From positions 1 through 37,274 of the forward strand of contig WREQ01000012.1 in NCBI GenBank assembly GCA_009779255.1: 37,274 bases of DNA. The letters are read 5' to 3'. This document shows positions 15,378-23,608 of the stretch, in pieces. Under the pieces are notes generated by a model. The model was not told the origin of the DNA. It saw only the letters and a program-made list of their open reading frames with translations, and did no database searches. The position numbers and the translations under genes were made by a program. Position 1 is the first letter of the stretch. Each line of letters starts with the position of its first letter. The stretch is from Dehalococcoidia bacterium. GTDB taxonomy: Bacteria > Chloroflexota > Dehalococcoidia > Dehalococcoidales > UBA1222.

Positions 15378-16304
15378 TCAGGCCCGCACCAACATCAACT
15401 TAGCCAGAGCCGCATGCAATCTGCCCATCAGCTTTACCAGATGCAAAGTGACAAAGAACAGCAGTATGCCACTGATAAAGAACAGTGGCAGCAGCCAGGA
15501 ATGAAACATCACTGCCCCACTCGCGGTACTGCTGACCGTAAATCCCATGACAGTCACCGGCCCATTCATAGTGCTGCTAAGCGAATATCCCATCAACTGC
15601 GCCACAGGCTGGGCAACACCCCACACCGATGATGCGAGCAGCGTCACCAAAGCGCTGAAGTAAGCCACGCCCAGCGGCAGCATCAGTATCATGTAGATCG
15701 ATGACAACCATGTGTACCGGTCGATGAAGAGGGTTTTCAGGCGCTGCCAGAAACCATTGCTGCCGCTTGAATAGGGTGCGCGACGGGGCATGCGAGGGCC
15801 GAGCAGCCCCTCAACAATGCGGCCTTCCACCCACGCCAAACCTCTGACCGAGAGCAGGAACAAGACAAAGAAAGGCGCGCCTATTATGAGTACCGCCAGC
15901 CCAGCCGACAGAGAGATGCCAGTCACCACCCATGTGAAATAAAAGATGCCGGTCCCCAGGGAAAGAAGCAGGTAAAGCATAGAACCCCACATCCGCGGGT
16001 CAGCCACAATGCCAAAGAAGCGCACCAGCCAGTGTCGCGTCCCCGCTATCGGAACACCTGCCGGAGCAGAGACAGGGACGGAGCGGCGATAGGCGGCGGC
16101 TACCTCGGCGGGAGAGCCATAGTACCCGATAATTTCCGCGAAGGCTGCGTCCTGCGGCATATCAGAACGCGTCTTGCGTGAGGTCTCTAAAGCAATGCTG
16201 AGATATTCCTCAGCGTCCGAAAGAGCGTCCTGAATGGTGGCTGGATCCTGTCCAGCCAACTCCTGCCTGAGCGCGGCGAGATAGCTGTTGATACTGTTTA
16301 TCAT
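15378..16304 (-). CDS. HAAS-domain (DUF1700-like) membrane protein
   Basis: The protein is 308 residues. The N-terminal ~75 residues (INSYLAALRQELAG, DALSDAEEYLSIALE, IIGYYGSPAEVAAAYR) form the helical HAAS domain seen in DUF1700-type proteins, which interacts with PadR regulators. The rest has several hydrophobic segments: near 98-125, a long stretch near 120-150, one near 200-235, and one near 265-290. It is therefore an integral membrane protein with roughly four to six helices. It begins 2 bp after the padR stop, so the pair is co-translated, a common PadR/HAAS arrangement linked to envelope stress. The exact role is unknown. Confidence 0.8.
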   Translation of the reverse strand: MINSINSYLAALRQELAGQDPATIQDALSDAEEYLSIALETSRKTRSDMPQDAAFAEIIGYYGSPAEVAAAYRRSVPVSAPAGVPIAGTRHWLVRFFGIVADPRMWGSMLYLLLSLGTGIFYFTWVVTGISLSAGLAVLIIGAPFFVLFLLSVRGLAWVEGRIVEGLLGPRMPRRAPYSSGSNGFWQRLKTLFIDRYTWLSSIYMILMLPLGVAYFSALVTLLASSVWGVAQPVAQLMGYSLSSTMNGPVTVMGFTVSSTASGAVMFHSWLLPLFFISGILLFFVTLHLVKLMGRLHAALAKLMLVRA

Positions 16305-16306
16305 GG

Positions 16307-16663
16307 TTAACTCCTCAACATTGAATCTGCGAAATCGCGGGTGGTCTGCCAGATGGTCTTCCAGCGTTCCAGCGTATCCCTGCCGTCCGGTGTGATACGA
16401 TAATAACGGCGGGGTGGGCCATTGACTGACGGCTCAACCTTGCTTTTCAGCAGGCCGCTGCCCTCCAGCGAGTGGAGAATGGGATAGAACGTCCCCTGTT
16501 TGATAAAGGAAGCATCCTGCTGGTTCTCGCCGACCATTGCGGCAATCTGATAACCGTACATCGGCTCTCCGGCACGGCTGACAACGTTCAACAGCACCAA
16601 AGCTGCCACACCGGCATTCAACTCCTTCTGAAACTTCCTGTCCACCAAATTTTCATCTTCCAT
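16307..16663 (-). CDS. PadR-family transcriptional regulator
   Basis: The protein is 118 residues with the winged-helix PadR pattern. Helices LNAGVAALVLLNVVSR and MYGYQIAAMVGE come first, then the recognition region GTFYPILHSLEGSGLLKS, the wing RRYYRITPDGRDTLERW, and a C-terminal dimerisation helix. GGTGG lies nine bases before the ATG. PadR proteins usually repress their own operon, here including the HAAS-like membrane gene immediately downstream. No operator is obvious by eye. Confidence 0.9.
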   Translation of the reverse strand: MEDENLVDRKFQKELNAGVAALVLLNVVSRAGEPMYGYQIAAMVGENQQDASFIKQGTFYPILHSLEGSGLLKSKVEPSVNGPPRRYYRITPDGRDTLERWKTIWQTTRDFADSMLRS

Positions 16664-16755
16664 ATCAGTTCACCACCTGGTATTACACACTTCTTACTAT
16701 TAGACAGTTTAGAATAGCATGGGGCGAAGTGGTTGTCAACAGGGTGTACTCGCAG

Positions 16756-16927
16756 GTGGTTAGCGATAGTTGGATGAAAGCGGTCAGCTATCAGTTATGA
16801 ATTTCGACCAAGTCCATCCTGTAGGGAGCGCAGCGACCGAAGGATCTGGCGGGGAGGTGCCAGTTACTACTCCCCACCCCTCCAGATGCTTCGTCACTTG
16901 CAAGCTCGTTCCTCCAGCATGGATTTA
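16756..16927 (+). repeat. Dispersed palindromic repeat, family 1, copy B
   Basis: The left flank GTGGTTAGCGATAGTTGGAT (16756-16776) leads to CCATCCTGTAGGGAGCGCAG (from 16814), then ATCTGGCGGGGAG, a 20-bp divergent centre, and the complementary arm CCAGATGCTTCGTCACTTGC...CCTCCAGCATGGATTTA. It lies between padR and the second hicA, in a 430-bp gene-free stretch. The orientation is opposite to the copy at 4671-4833. Confidence 0.8.
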
Positions 16928-16940
16928 CTCGCCTGAGGAC

Positions 16941-16993
16941 AAGGTCTCCCTTTCGCCGAAGGGAGAAGTGTTCGGGGCAAGCCCCGAGTAACA
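16941..16993 (+). repeat. Dispersed repeat family 2, copy 2
   Basis: AAGGTCTCCCTTTCGCCGAA and following bases match 14884-14936 (same AAGTGTTCG and GGCAAG blocks). It also contains a local CTCCCTTCGG-type hairpin. It lies directly after the palindromic repeat copy B. Confidence 0.6.
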
Positions 16994-17050
16994 CGATAAA
17001 ATGTGCCTTTCATCTTTCTTATTCAAAGATGAAGGAGTACTAGTCATGCT

Positions 17051-17079
17051 TTGATAAATACGAACTGGTGTTGTAAAAT
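17051..17079 (+). promoter_or_regulatory. Promoter of the second hicAB pair
   Basis: TTGATA (17051-17056) and TAAAAT (17074-17079) are 17 bp apart and 21 bp before the ATG at 17101. Confidence 0.6.
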
Positions 17080-17100
17080 GATACTGCAAAGAGATACTAC

Positions 17101-17356
17101 ATGAACAGCAAGCATAGGAAGACCTTGCAAGCTGTATTCGGCACTCCGGTTCCAAAAGGGGATGCCGTGGGCAGAGTTGGCGTCTTTGCTGATTGCGGCA
17201 GGAGCAACGTTGACGGAGGGCGACGGTTCCCGTGTCAAATTCGATAAAGACGGCGTAACGGTAGCTTTTCATCGCCCGCATAAGCCGAAAACGGCGCGGG
17301 CTTACCAGGTAATATTGGCACGGGAATTTCTTGAAAGCGTTGGAGTAAAGCCATGA
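17101..17356 (+). pseudogene. hicA: HicA-family toxin with apparent N-terminal frameshift
   Basis: The ATG at 17101 starts MNSKHRKTLQAVFGTPVPKG, the standard beginning of this HicA subfamily, but the frame then runs to an early stop. The rest of the toxin (MPWAELASLLIAAGATLTEG, GSRVKF, VAFHRPHKP, LESVGVKP) continues in the next frame from 17162. The join is a run of four G at 17158-17161; removing one G restores a full ~84-residue protein. It is therefore an inactivated toxin, a sequencing error, or a protein started at the internal ATG at 17162 lacking the first 20 residues. The catalytic-region FHRPH is present. It overlaps hicB by ATGA. Confidence 0.75.
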
Positions 17357-17679
17357 AGAAAGCCATGACGCATAAAGGTTATGTTGGCACTGTGGAATAC
17401 AACGATGAAGACGATTGCCTGTTCGGGCGTATCGCCGGTATCCGCGACATCATCTCATTTGAAGGAGACAGCGTGGCGGAAATACGCAAAGCCTTCGAAG
17501 AGGCTGTTGACGATTACCTGAAACATTGCGCTGCCGTAGGCAAAGAGCCCAACAAGCCCTATTCCGGCAAGTTTATACTGCGTATCGATCCGGCCTTGCA
17601 CGCCAAAATCGCGGCTAAAGCCATGGCAAGCGGAAAAAGCCTTAACCAATACGCAACTGACGTACTGGCACATGCGTAG
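17353..17679 (+). CDS. hicB: HicB antitoxin with ribbon-helix-helix tail
   Basis: The protein is 108 residues. The N-terminal HicB fold (THKGYVGTVEYNDEDDCLFG, RIAGIRDIISFEGDSVAEIR, FEEAVDDYLKHC) is followed by a C-terminal ribbon-helix-helix DNA-binding segment (GKFILRIDPALHAKIAAKAM, SGKSLNQYATDVLAHA). This is the long autoregulatory form, unlike the short HicB at 7826. The ATG overlaps the hicA stop (ATGA). Being intact, it could still regulate its promoter even if the toxin is broken. Confidence 0.9.
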   Translation: MKKAMTHKGYVGTVEYNDEDDCLFGRIAGIRDIISFEGDSVAEIRKAFEEAVDDYLKHCAAVGKEPNKPYSGKFILRIDPALHAKIAAKAMASGKSLNQYATDVLAHA

Positions 17680-17947
17680 TATTAGCGGCCACAGCGCGAC
17701 GGATTCGAAAAATTATGCGAACCCAAGAACAAAGGGTTATGATAAACAAAAGAAGCCATAGAATAAACGCCGTTGGCACCCACAACAGCAACATCTTCAA
17801 CCATGCTGAAAGCCCAGCGGTTACGAGGATAGAAGCAATGGAAATTGGCAATGCAGCTTTCCCCATCGTATTGAGTTGTGTCCGAAGATGCTCCATAGCC
17901 TCATCAATGGCTTTATTCAGTTTTCTCAAATCGTCATCATGAGTCAT
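17642..17947 (-). CDS. Small two-helix membrane protein, unknown
   Basis: The protein is 101 residues with a hydrophilic N-terminus (MTHDDDLRKLNKAIDEAMEH) followed by two transmembrane helices (about 33-50 and 54-75) and a basic tail. GAGGT precedes the ATG by about eight bases. No family is recognised. Its 3' end overlaps the 3' end of hicB by 38 bp tail to tail, so the last residues may be an over-run. The rest of the frame looks coding, with a plausible topology. Confidence 0.55.
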   Translation of the reverse strand: MTHDDDLRKLNKAIDEAMEHLRTQLNTMGKAALPISIASILVTAGLSAWLKMLLLWVPTAFILWLLLFIITLCSWVRIIFRIRRAVAANTTHVPVRQLRIG

Positions 17948-18065
17948 TTCTCATACCTCAATCTGCACAAGCCTCATCCTTGGCAATTGTAGCACAGACT
18001 TCCCCCAAAACGAATGTAAATCTCGTCCCAACAGTCGCCGTCTAAAATATCTCCAGTGGCTATAA

Positions 18066-18095
18066 TTTACACCCCCTCCCCCGTTATGTTATAAT
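18066..18095 (+). promoter_or_regulatory. Promoter of rpsO-pnp
   Basis: TTTACA (18066-18071) and a perfect TATAAT (18090-18095) are 18 bp apart, 41 bp before the rpsO start. Confidence 0.7.
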
Positions 18096-18136
18096 CCACG
18101 ATTGAATAAAAGGGAAAAAGAATAACTGGAGAACAC

Positions 18137-18403
18137 ATGCTAGACACTCAAACCAAGTCTGAACTTATCAAGAAGCACGCTATCAGGGAAGGCGACACCG
18201 GCTCCGCCGAGGTGCAGGTGGCCATCATGACCCACCGCATCGTCGAGCTTACCCGCCACATGACTGCGTTCCCCCACGACTTCCATTCCAAGCGTGCCCT
18301 GCTCCGTCTTGTCGGCCAGCGTCGGCGAATGTTGTCTTACCTCGAAAAGGAAGACATCAACCGCTACAAGAACCTTATCAAAGCTCTCGGCCTGCGCAAG
18401 TAA
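18137..18403 (+). CDS. rpsO: 30S ribosomal protein S15
   Basis: The protein is 88 residues, the exact usual length. The four-helix protein binds 16S rRNA early in 30S assembly. Hallmarks are GDTGSAEVQVAIMTHRIVEL, HDFHSKRALLRLVGQRRRML and YLEKEDINRYKNLIKALGLR. GGAG lies a few bases before the ATG. It is 38 bp upstream of pnp, the classical rpsO-pnp arrangement. Confidence 0.98.
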   Translation: MLDTQTKSELIKKHAIREGDTGSAEVQVAIMTHRIVELTRHMTAFPHDFHSKRALLRLVGQRRRMLSYLEKEDINRYKNLIKALGLRK

Positions 18404-18441
18404 CCGCGTAAATCACGCGCAAATCGACAAGGAGGAAGCAA

Positions 18442-20619
18442 ATGGCACAACCATTTGTCGCAGAGACGTCTTTTGGCAATCGTAAACTTATCATAGAGAG
18501 CGGCAGAATCGCCGCGCAGGCCGGCTCAGCCGTGACTTTGCGTTGCGGCGACACCGTGTTACTAGTAACCTGCTGTATCAGCCCCCAGCCTCGCGAGGGG
18601 GTTGATTTTTTACCACTGACCATCGAGTTTGAAGAGCGCATGTACGCCGCCGGCAAGATTCCCGGCGGTTTTCTGCGCCGCGAGGGCAAACCGTCCGAAG
18701 ACGCAGTCCTGTCCGGACGCCTCACCGACCGCCCCCTGCGCCCGCTACTTCCCAAAACCTGGCGACGCGAAATACAGGTGATTATCACCGTGCTTTCAAC
18801 AGACAAGGTCAACGACCCCGACACGCTGGGCATTATCGGTGGCTCGTGCGTGCTGGGCATGAGCGAGATTCCCTTCGACGGGCCAGTGGGAGCCTGCCAT
18901 GTCGGCTGCATCGACGGCCAGCTTGTGGTCAATCCACCCATGCCTGACATGGAAAAGAGCACCCTCGACCTGGTTGTGGCCTCGACCAAAAAGGCCGTGG
19001 TGATGGTGGAAGCCGGCGCTAAGGAAGTGCCGGAGGATATGGTCACCGCCGCCATGAAGCTGGCACACGAGGAAAATCAGAAGCTGATTGCCCTGCAGGA
19101 GCAGGTAATCGCCGCTCTGGGCAAGGCTAAGGTGGAAGCCCCGCCCCCAATCGTAAGCGCGGAGGTCAAAACCGAGGTGGAGCGCCTGCTAGCTGGCAGA
19201 TTGTGGGACGCGCTCAACTTCGCCACCAAGGCCGAGCGCGAACCAGGATTGGAAAAGCTCAAAGGCGAACTGACGGCAGCACTCAAGGATCAATATTCAG
19301 AGGCCGAAATCAACGCGGCCTTCGACAGCGCTATCAAATATGAATTCAGAAACCACGTACTAAAAGAGGGCGTCCGCACTAACAACCGCCCGCTGACACA
19401 AATCCGCCCGCTTTCCTGTGAAGTGGGACTACTGCCGCGCGTACACGGCTCAGGCCTGTTCACCCGCGGCGAAACGCAGGCGCTGACGATTACCACTCTC
19501 GGCTCAATGCGGGACGCGCAGGAACTGGACAATCTGGGGCTGGCCGAATCCAAGCGCTACATCCACCACTATAACTTCCCGCCCTATTCGACGGGAGAGG
19601 TAAAGCGCGTGGGCGTTCCCAGCCGCCGCGAGGTCGGCCACGGAGCGCTGGCTGAGCGGGCGCTTCTGCCGGTAATCCCATCGCAGGAAGAGTTCCCATA
19701 TACCCTGCGTCTGGTTTCTGATATTATGTCATCCTCTGGCTCAACGTCCATGGCCGCTGTCTGCGGCTCGACGCTGTCGCTGATGGACGCTGGCGTACCT
19801 ATCAGCGCACCGGTGGCCGGCATTTCAATGGGGCTGGTCACTTCCGAGGACGGCGGTGAATACCGCGTGCTGACCGACATAGAGGGCATGGAAGACAACT
19901 ACGGCGACATGGACTACAAAGTCGCCGGCACAACCAAAGGCATCACAGCCCTTCAGCTTGACATCAAACTCAAGGGCGTATCGCTGGAAATACTGGAGCA
20001 GGCCATGTGGCAGAGCCGCGACACGCGGCTGTTCATTCTGGAAACCATTCACAACACCATCGCGCATAGCCGCCCGGAGCTTTCGCCCTACGCCCCGCGC
20101 ATGTACAAGATTCAGATTGATGTGGAGAAAATCGGCACCGTCATCGGCCCCGGTGGCAAGACCATCCGCGCCATCACCGACGAAAGCGGCGCCACCATCG
20201 ACATCATGCCCGACGGACTGGTGATTATCGGCGCCGTGGACGAAACATCTGCCAGAAAAGCCATCAACGCCATTGAGAACCTCACCCGCGAAATCAAGGT
20301 TGGAGAAATATTCACCGGCAAGGTGGTGCGCATCATGAACTTCGGCGCCTTCGTCAGCCTGCTGCCCGGCAAGGACGGCATGGTGCATATTTCAGAACTG
20401 GAAAACCGCCGCGTGGACAAGGTGGAGGACGTGGTCAAGATCGGCGACGAAGTAACTGTCAAGGTTATCGAAATCGACAATCAGGGACGCGTCAACCTTT
20501 CGCGCCGGGCGTTGCTGGAAAAAGGTCCGGGCGACAACGCGGACGACGAAGGTTCTGCCAGACAGCAAGGATTCCGTCCGCCAATGGGCGGAGGCCGCCC
20601 GCCGCAGAGGCGATTCTAG
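18442..20619 (+). CDS. pnp: Polyribonucleotide nucleotidyltransferase
   Basis: The protein is 725 residues, typical for PNPase, the phosphorolytic 3'-5' exoribonuclease of the degradosome. Domains in order are RNase PH 1 (about 10-145, with FEERMYAAGKIPGGFLRREG), a helical domain (about 150-310), RNase PH 2 (about 320-545, with PYTLRLVSDIMSSSGSTSMA), KH (GPGGKTIRAITDESGATIDI) and S1 (GEIFTGKVVRIMNFGAFVSL). The C-terminus is a Gly/Pro/Arg tail. The start is supported by AGGAGG. It is preceded by rpsO and followed by a strong terminator. Confidence 0.98.
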   Translation: MAQPFVAETSFGNRKLIIESGRIAAQAGSAVTLRCGDTVLLVTCCISPQPREGVDFLPLTIEFEERMYAAGKIPGGFLRREGKPSEDAVLSGRLTDRPLRPLLPKTWRREIQVIITVLSTDKVNDPDTLGIIGGSCVLGMSEIPFDGPVGACHVGCIDGQLVVNPPMPDMEKSTLDLVVASTKKAVVMVEAGAKEVPEDMVTAAMKLAHEENQKLIALQEQVIAALGKAKVEAPPPIVSAEVKTEVERLLAGRLWDALNFATKAEREPGLEKLKGELTAALKDQYSEAEINAAFDSAIKYEFRNHVLKEGVRTNNRPLTQIRPLSCEVGLLPRVHGSGLFTRGETQALTITTLGSMRDAQELDNLGLAESKRYIHHYNFPPYSTGEVKRVGVPSRREVGHGALAERALLPVIPSQEEFPYTLRLVSDIMSSSGSTSMAAVCGSTLSLMDAGVPISAPVAGISMGLVTSEDGGEYRVLTDIEGMEDNYGDMDYKVAGTTKGITALQLDIKLKGVSLEILEQAMWQSRDTRLFILETIHNTIAHSRPELSPYAPRMYKIQIDVEKIGTVIGPGGKTIRAITDESGATIDIMPDGLVIIGAVDETSARKAINAIENLTREIKVGEIFTGKVVRIMNFGAFVSLLPGKDGMVHISELENRRVDKVEDVVKIGDEVTVKVIEIDNQGRVNLSRRALLEKGPGDNADDEGSARQQGFRPPMGGGRPPQRRF

Positions 20620-20629
20620 AGAAGTTATC

Positions 20630-20663
20630 AACAGAACGGGGGCTTGCGCCTCCGTTCTGTTTT
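20630..20663 (+). terminator. Rho-independent terminator after pnp
   Basis: There is a 14-bp stem (AACAGAACGGGGGC at 20630-20643, GCCTCCGTTCTGTT at 20648-20661, one G-T pair) with a TTGC loop and a following T run. It starts 10 bp after the pnp stop. Confidence 0.9.
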
Positions 20664-20833
20664 CATTAACGTCACATAGATTCCTCCGTTTTGTGTGGAA
20701 CGACGCAGACGGCGGCTCCTGTGGAAAATTCCATCAAACTCGTCATGCATCCGCAACCCCGTGCGTAAAAGGCTTGGACTTTAATTCCACATTTGTTCTA
20801 GAATAGATATTATTTTCGAGAGAGGTGCTACCC

Positions 20834-21622
20834 TTGCCTCAGATAAGAATTTTAGTCAGCGGCGCCGCAGGTAAAATGGGACAGGCGGTGATTGCCGCCG
20901 TAGCCGCCGAGCCGGACATGTTGCTGGTAGGCGGGCTTGACGAGCAGGCCGCGATCAAAAGCATACCACTGCCCGGCGGGCGCAGCATGCCACTGTTCAC
21001 CGATACCGTAGAGGCGCTGGACAAGACCAAGCCCAACGTAGTTATTGATTTCTCCACCGCAAAGGCGGTGCTGCCGCTTGCGCGCGCTGTCTTCGGACGC
21101 GGCATCCATATGGTAAGCGGCACCACCGGACTCACGCAGGATGACCTCGGCGAAATCGACAAGCTGGCGAAGGCCGGCAGGGCCGGCGCGTTCGTCGCCT
21201 CCAACTTCGCCATCGGCGCTATTGTAATGATGCATCTGGCGAAAACAGCGGCAAGGTATTTCGATTACGCTGAAATTATCGAAGAGCACCATCAGACCAA
21301 GATTGACGCGCCCTCCGGCACCGCCCTCACCACAGCACAAATGATGGCGGCAGAGCGCGGCAAACCCTTCATCACCCCAGCACACCTGGGTGAACAGCCC
21401 AGTCGCGGGCTGGAGAAGACAGGTATTTCTATACACTCAGTGCGGATTCCCGGCATCGTGGCACGGCAGGAAGTCATTTTCGGCGCGGCAGGGCAGACGC
21501 TTTCTATCAGACACGAGGCCATCAGCCGCGAGTGCTATATGCCCGGAGTGATACTGGCAGCACGTGAAGTAGCAAAGCACACCGGACTGGTTTTCGGGCT
21601 GGACAAACTGCTCAGCCTATAA
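20834..21622 (+). CDS. dapB: 4-hydroxy-tetrahydrodipicolinate reductase
   Basis: The protein is 262 residues from a TTG start at 20834, chosen because AGAGAGG ends eight bases upstream. An in-frame GTG at 20825 lies inside that site. The Rossmann GAAGKMGQ is at the N-terminus, with substrate-binding EEHHQTKIDAPSGTALTTAQ near residue 155. It reduces HTPA to tetrahydrodipicolinate with NAD(P)H. It is first in dapB-asd-dapA, the shared trunk toward diaminopimelate and lysine. The usual order of steps is asd, dapA, dapB. Confidence 0.95.
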   Translation: MPQIRILVSGAAGKMGQAVIAAVAAEPDMLLVGGLDEQAAIKSIPLPGGRSMPLFTDTVEALDKTKPNVVIDFSTAKAVLPLARAVFGRGIHMVSGTTGLTQDDLGEIDKLAKAGRAGAFVASNFAIGAIVMMHLAKTAARYFDYAEIIEEHHQTKIDAPSGTALTTAQMMAAERGKPFITPAHLGEQPSRGLEKTGISIHSVRIPGIVARQEVIFGAAGQTLSIRHEAISRECYMPGVILAAREVAKHTGLVFGLDKLLSL

Positions 21623-21657
21623 TACCGGATATTCATAATAACAACTGAGGAGGCAGT

Positions 21658-22683
21658 GTGAACGGATACAGGGTCGCCATCGTAGGAGCTACCGGACTGG
21701 TAGGCGGCGAATTCATCAAGGTGCTGGAACAACGCAAGTTTCCTGTTTCAAACCTTAAATTGTATGCCTCCGACCGCTCGGCTGGTAAAAAGCTCTACTT
21801 TAACCGTCAGGAATATGAGGTGTTGGAAACCACCCCCGACTCCTTCCGTGAAGTGGACATCGCGTTCTTCTCCGCGGGATCTGATATTTCACGCTACTTT
21901 TCGCCGATTGCGGCCAAATCCGGGGCGGTGGTCATCGACAACTCGGCCGCTTTCCGCATGGACGAGGACGTACCGCTGGTGATACCTGAAGTCAACCCTG
22001 ACGACATCAGTAGGCACAAAGGCATCATCGCCAACCCCAACTGCTCCACCATACAGATGGTAGTGGCGCTCAATCCGCTGCATCTCGCCAGCCCCATCAA
22101 ACGCATCATCGTCACCACCTTCCAGTCGGTGTCCGGAACCGGTTCTGCGGCTATCGAGGAGCTAACCCAACAGTCAAAACAGATACTATCCGGCGATACG
22201 GTGGTGCCGCATGTCTACCCGCACCAGATTGCCTATAACACGCTGCCACATATAGACATCTTCCTCGACAACGCCTACACCAAGGAAGAATGGAAGATGG
22301 TAGAGGAAACACGCAAAATCATGCACGCCAGCGATATTGCCATCTCGGCCACCTGCGTGCGCGTTCCCGTTTTCACCGGACACAGCGAGGCGATCAATGT
22401 CGAATTCACCGATTCCATATCGCCTGATGATGCCCGCAGGCTACTGTCGCAAACGCCGGGCGTACGCGTGCTGGACGACCCCACCATCAACCTCTACCCC
22501 ACCCCCTGGATGGCCACCGGCACCGACGATACCTACGTGGGACGCATCCGCCGCGACATTTCCACCCCCAATTCTCTGGTGATGTGGGTGGTGGCCGACA
22601 ACATCCGCAAAGGCGCAGCGCTGAACGCTGTCCAGATCGCCGAGGAAATGATCCACCGCGACTGGCTAAAAGGAGACAGATAA
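21658..22683 (+). CDS. asd: Aspartate-semialdehyde dehydrogenase
   Basis: The protein is 341 residues with a GTG start preceded by GAGGAGG. The NADP-binding motif is VAIVGATGLVGGEF at the N-terminus, the catalytic Cys129 lies in NPNCSTIQMV, and the substrate-side segment is TFQSVSGTGSAAIEEL. It converts aspartyl phosphate to the semialdehyde, feeding lysine, threonine and methionine. It is separated from dapB by 35 bp and from dapA by 1 bp, so the three are co-transcribed. Confidence 0.96.
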   Translation: MNGYRVAIVGATGLVGGEFIKVLEQRKFPVSNLKLYASDRSAGKKLYFNRQEYEVLETTPDSFREVDIAFFSAGSDISRYFSPIAAKSGAVVIDNSAAFRMDEDVPLVIPEVNPDDISRHKGIIANPNCSTIQMVVALNPLHLASPIKRIIVTTFQSVSGTGSAAIEELTQQSKQILSGDTVVPHVYPHQIAYNTLPHIDIFLDNAYTKEEWKMVEETRKIMHASDIAISATCVRVPVFTGHSEAINVEFTDSISPDDARRLLSQTPGVRVLDDPTINLYPTPWMATGTDDTYVGRIRRDISTPNSLVMWVVADNIRKGAALNAVQIAEEMIHRDWLKGDR

Positions 22684-22684
22684 C

Positions 22685-23596
22685 ATGAAAAGTGGCAAAG
22701 AACTTGGGCGGCTGATTACTGCCATGGTCACCCCTTTTGACAACGAGGGTGCCGTGGATTACGAGCAGGCCAAAAAACTGGCTGTAGCGATCATAGACTC
22801 CGGCTCGGACGGGGTAGTGGTGGTAGGCACGACAGGTGAATCCCCCACCGTCACATGGGAGGAGGAGCACCGCCTGTTCCGCGAAATCAAATCCGTCATC
22901 GGCGAGCGCGGCTCCGTAATCGCCGGCACCGGCGCTAACTCCACCGAGGAAGCGCGAGAGAACACTGTCCGCGCCGAGAGCTGGGGCGTGGACGCCTGCC
23001 TGCTGGTGGTACCCTACTACAATAAACCCACACAGGAAGGGCTGTACCAACACTTCAAAACCATCGCCGAAAGCACAAAGCTGCCCTGCATCCTGTACAA
23101 CGTTCCATCACGCACCATCACCAGCCTGTCGGCGGAGACGGTAATAAGACTGGCAAAAATCCCGAACATCATCGGCATCAAGGAAGCCTCGGGCGACATG
23201 GACCACATCGCCCGCGTGATTCGCGGCGTGGGGGAAATCCGTAGCGATTTTGTTGTCTGGAGCGGCAACGACGGCGACACCCTGCCCATGCTGGCACTGG
23301 GGGCTTACGGGGTTATCAGCGTAGCCTCGCATCTGGTAGGCAAGCAAATCAAGGAAATGCTGGACGCCTTCTCCGTTGGAAACACCACCCACGCTGCCAA
23401 GGTTCACGGCGACCTAGTGCCACTGTTCAAGGACCTGTTCGTGATTTCCAATCCAGTTCCATTGAAATACGCGCTGAATTACTTGGGCTTCAACGTGGGC
23501 GGCCTCAGACTGCCGCTGGTGCCTGCCGACGAAAAGACGCAAGCCATTATTCGTGAAACGCTTAGGCACTGTAAAATCGACCTGCCTATAGGCTAG
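22685..23596 (+). CDS. dapA: 4-hydroxy-tetrahydrodipicolinate synthase
   Basis: The protein is 303 residues, a TIM-barrel aldolase. Key segments are ITAMVTPFDNEG, VGTTGESPT (pyruvate carboxylate binding), Tyr138 in CILYNVPSRT and the Schiff-base Lys166 in IIGIKEASGD. It condenses pyruvate with aspartate semialdehyde. AAAGGAGA precedes the ATG, which lies 1 bp after asd. It completes the dapB-asd-dapA unit. Confidence 0.97.
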   Translation: MKSGKELGRLITAMVTPFDNEGAVDYEQAKKLAVAIIDSGSDGVVVVGTTGESPTVTWEEEHRLFREIKSVIGERGSVIAGTGANSTEEARENTVRAESWGVDACLLVVPYYNKPTQEGLYQHFKTIAESTKLPCILYNVPSRTITSLSAETVIRLAKIPNIIGIKEASGDMDHIARVIRGVGEIRSDFVVWSGNDGDTLPMLALGAYGVISVASHLVGKQIKEMLDAFSVGNTTHAAKVHGDLVPLFKDLFVISNPVPLKYALNYLGFNVGGLRLPLVPADEKTQAIIRETLRHCKIDLPIG

Positions 23597-23608
23597 CATG
23601 TCTTGGAA

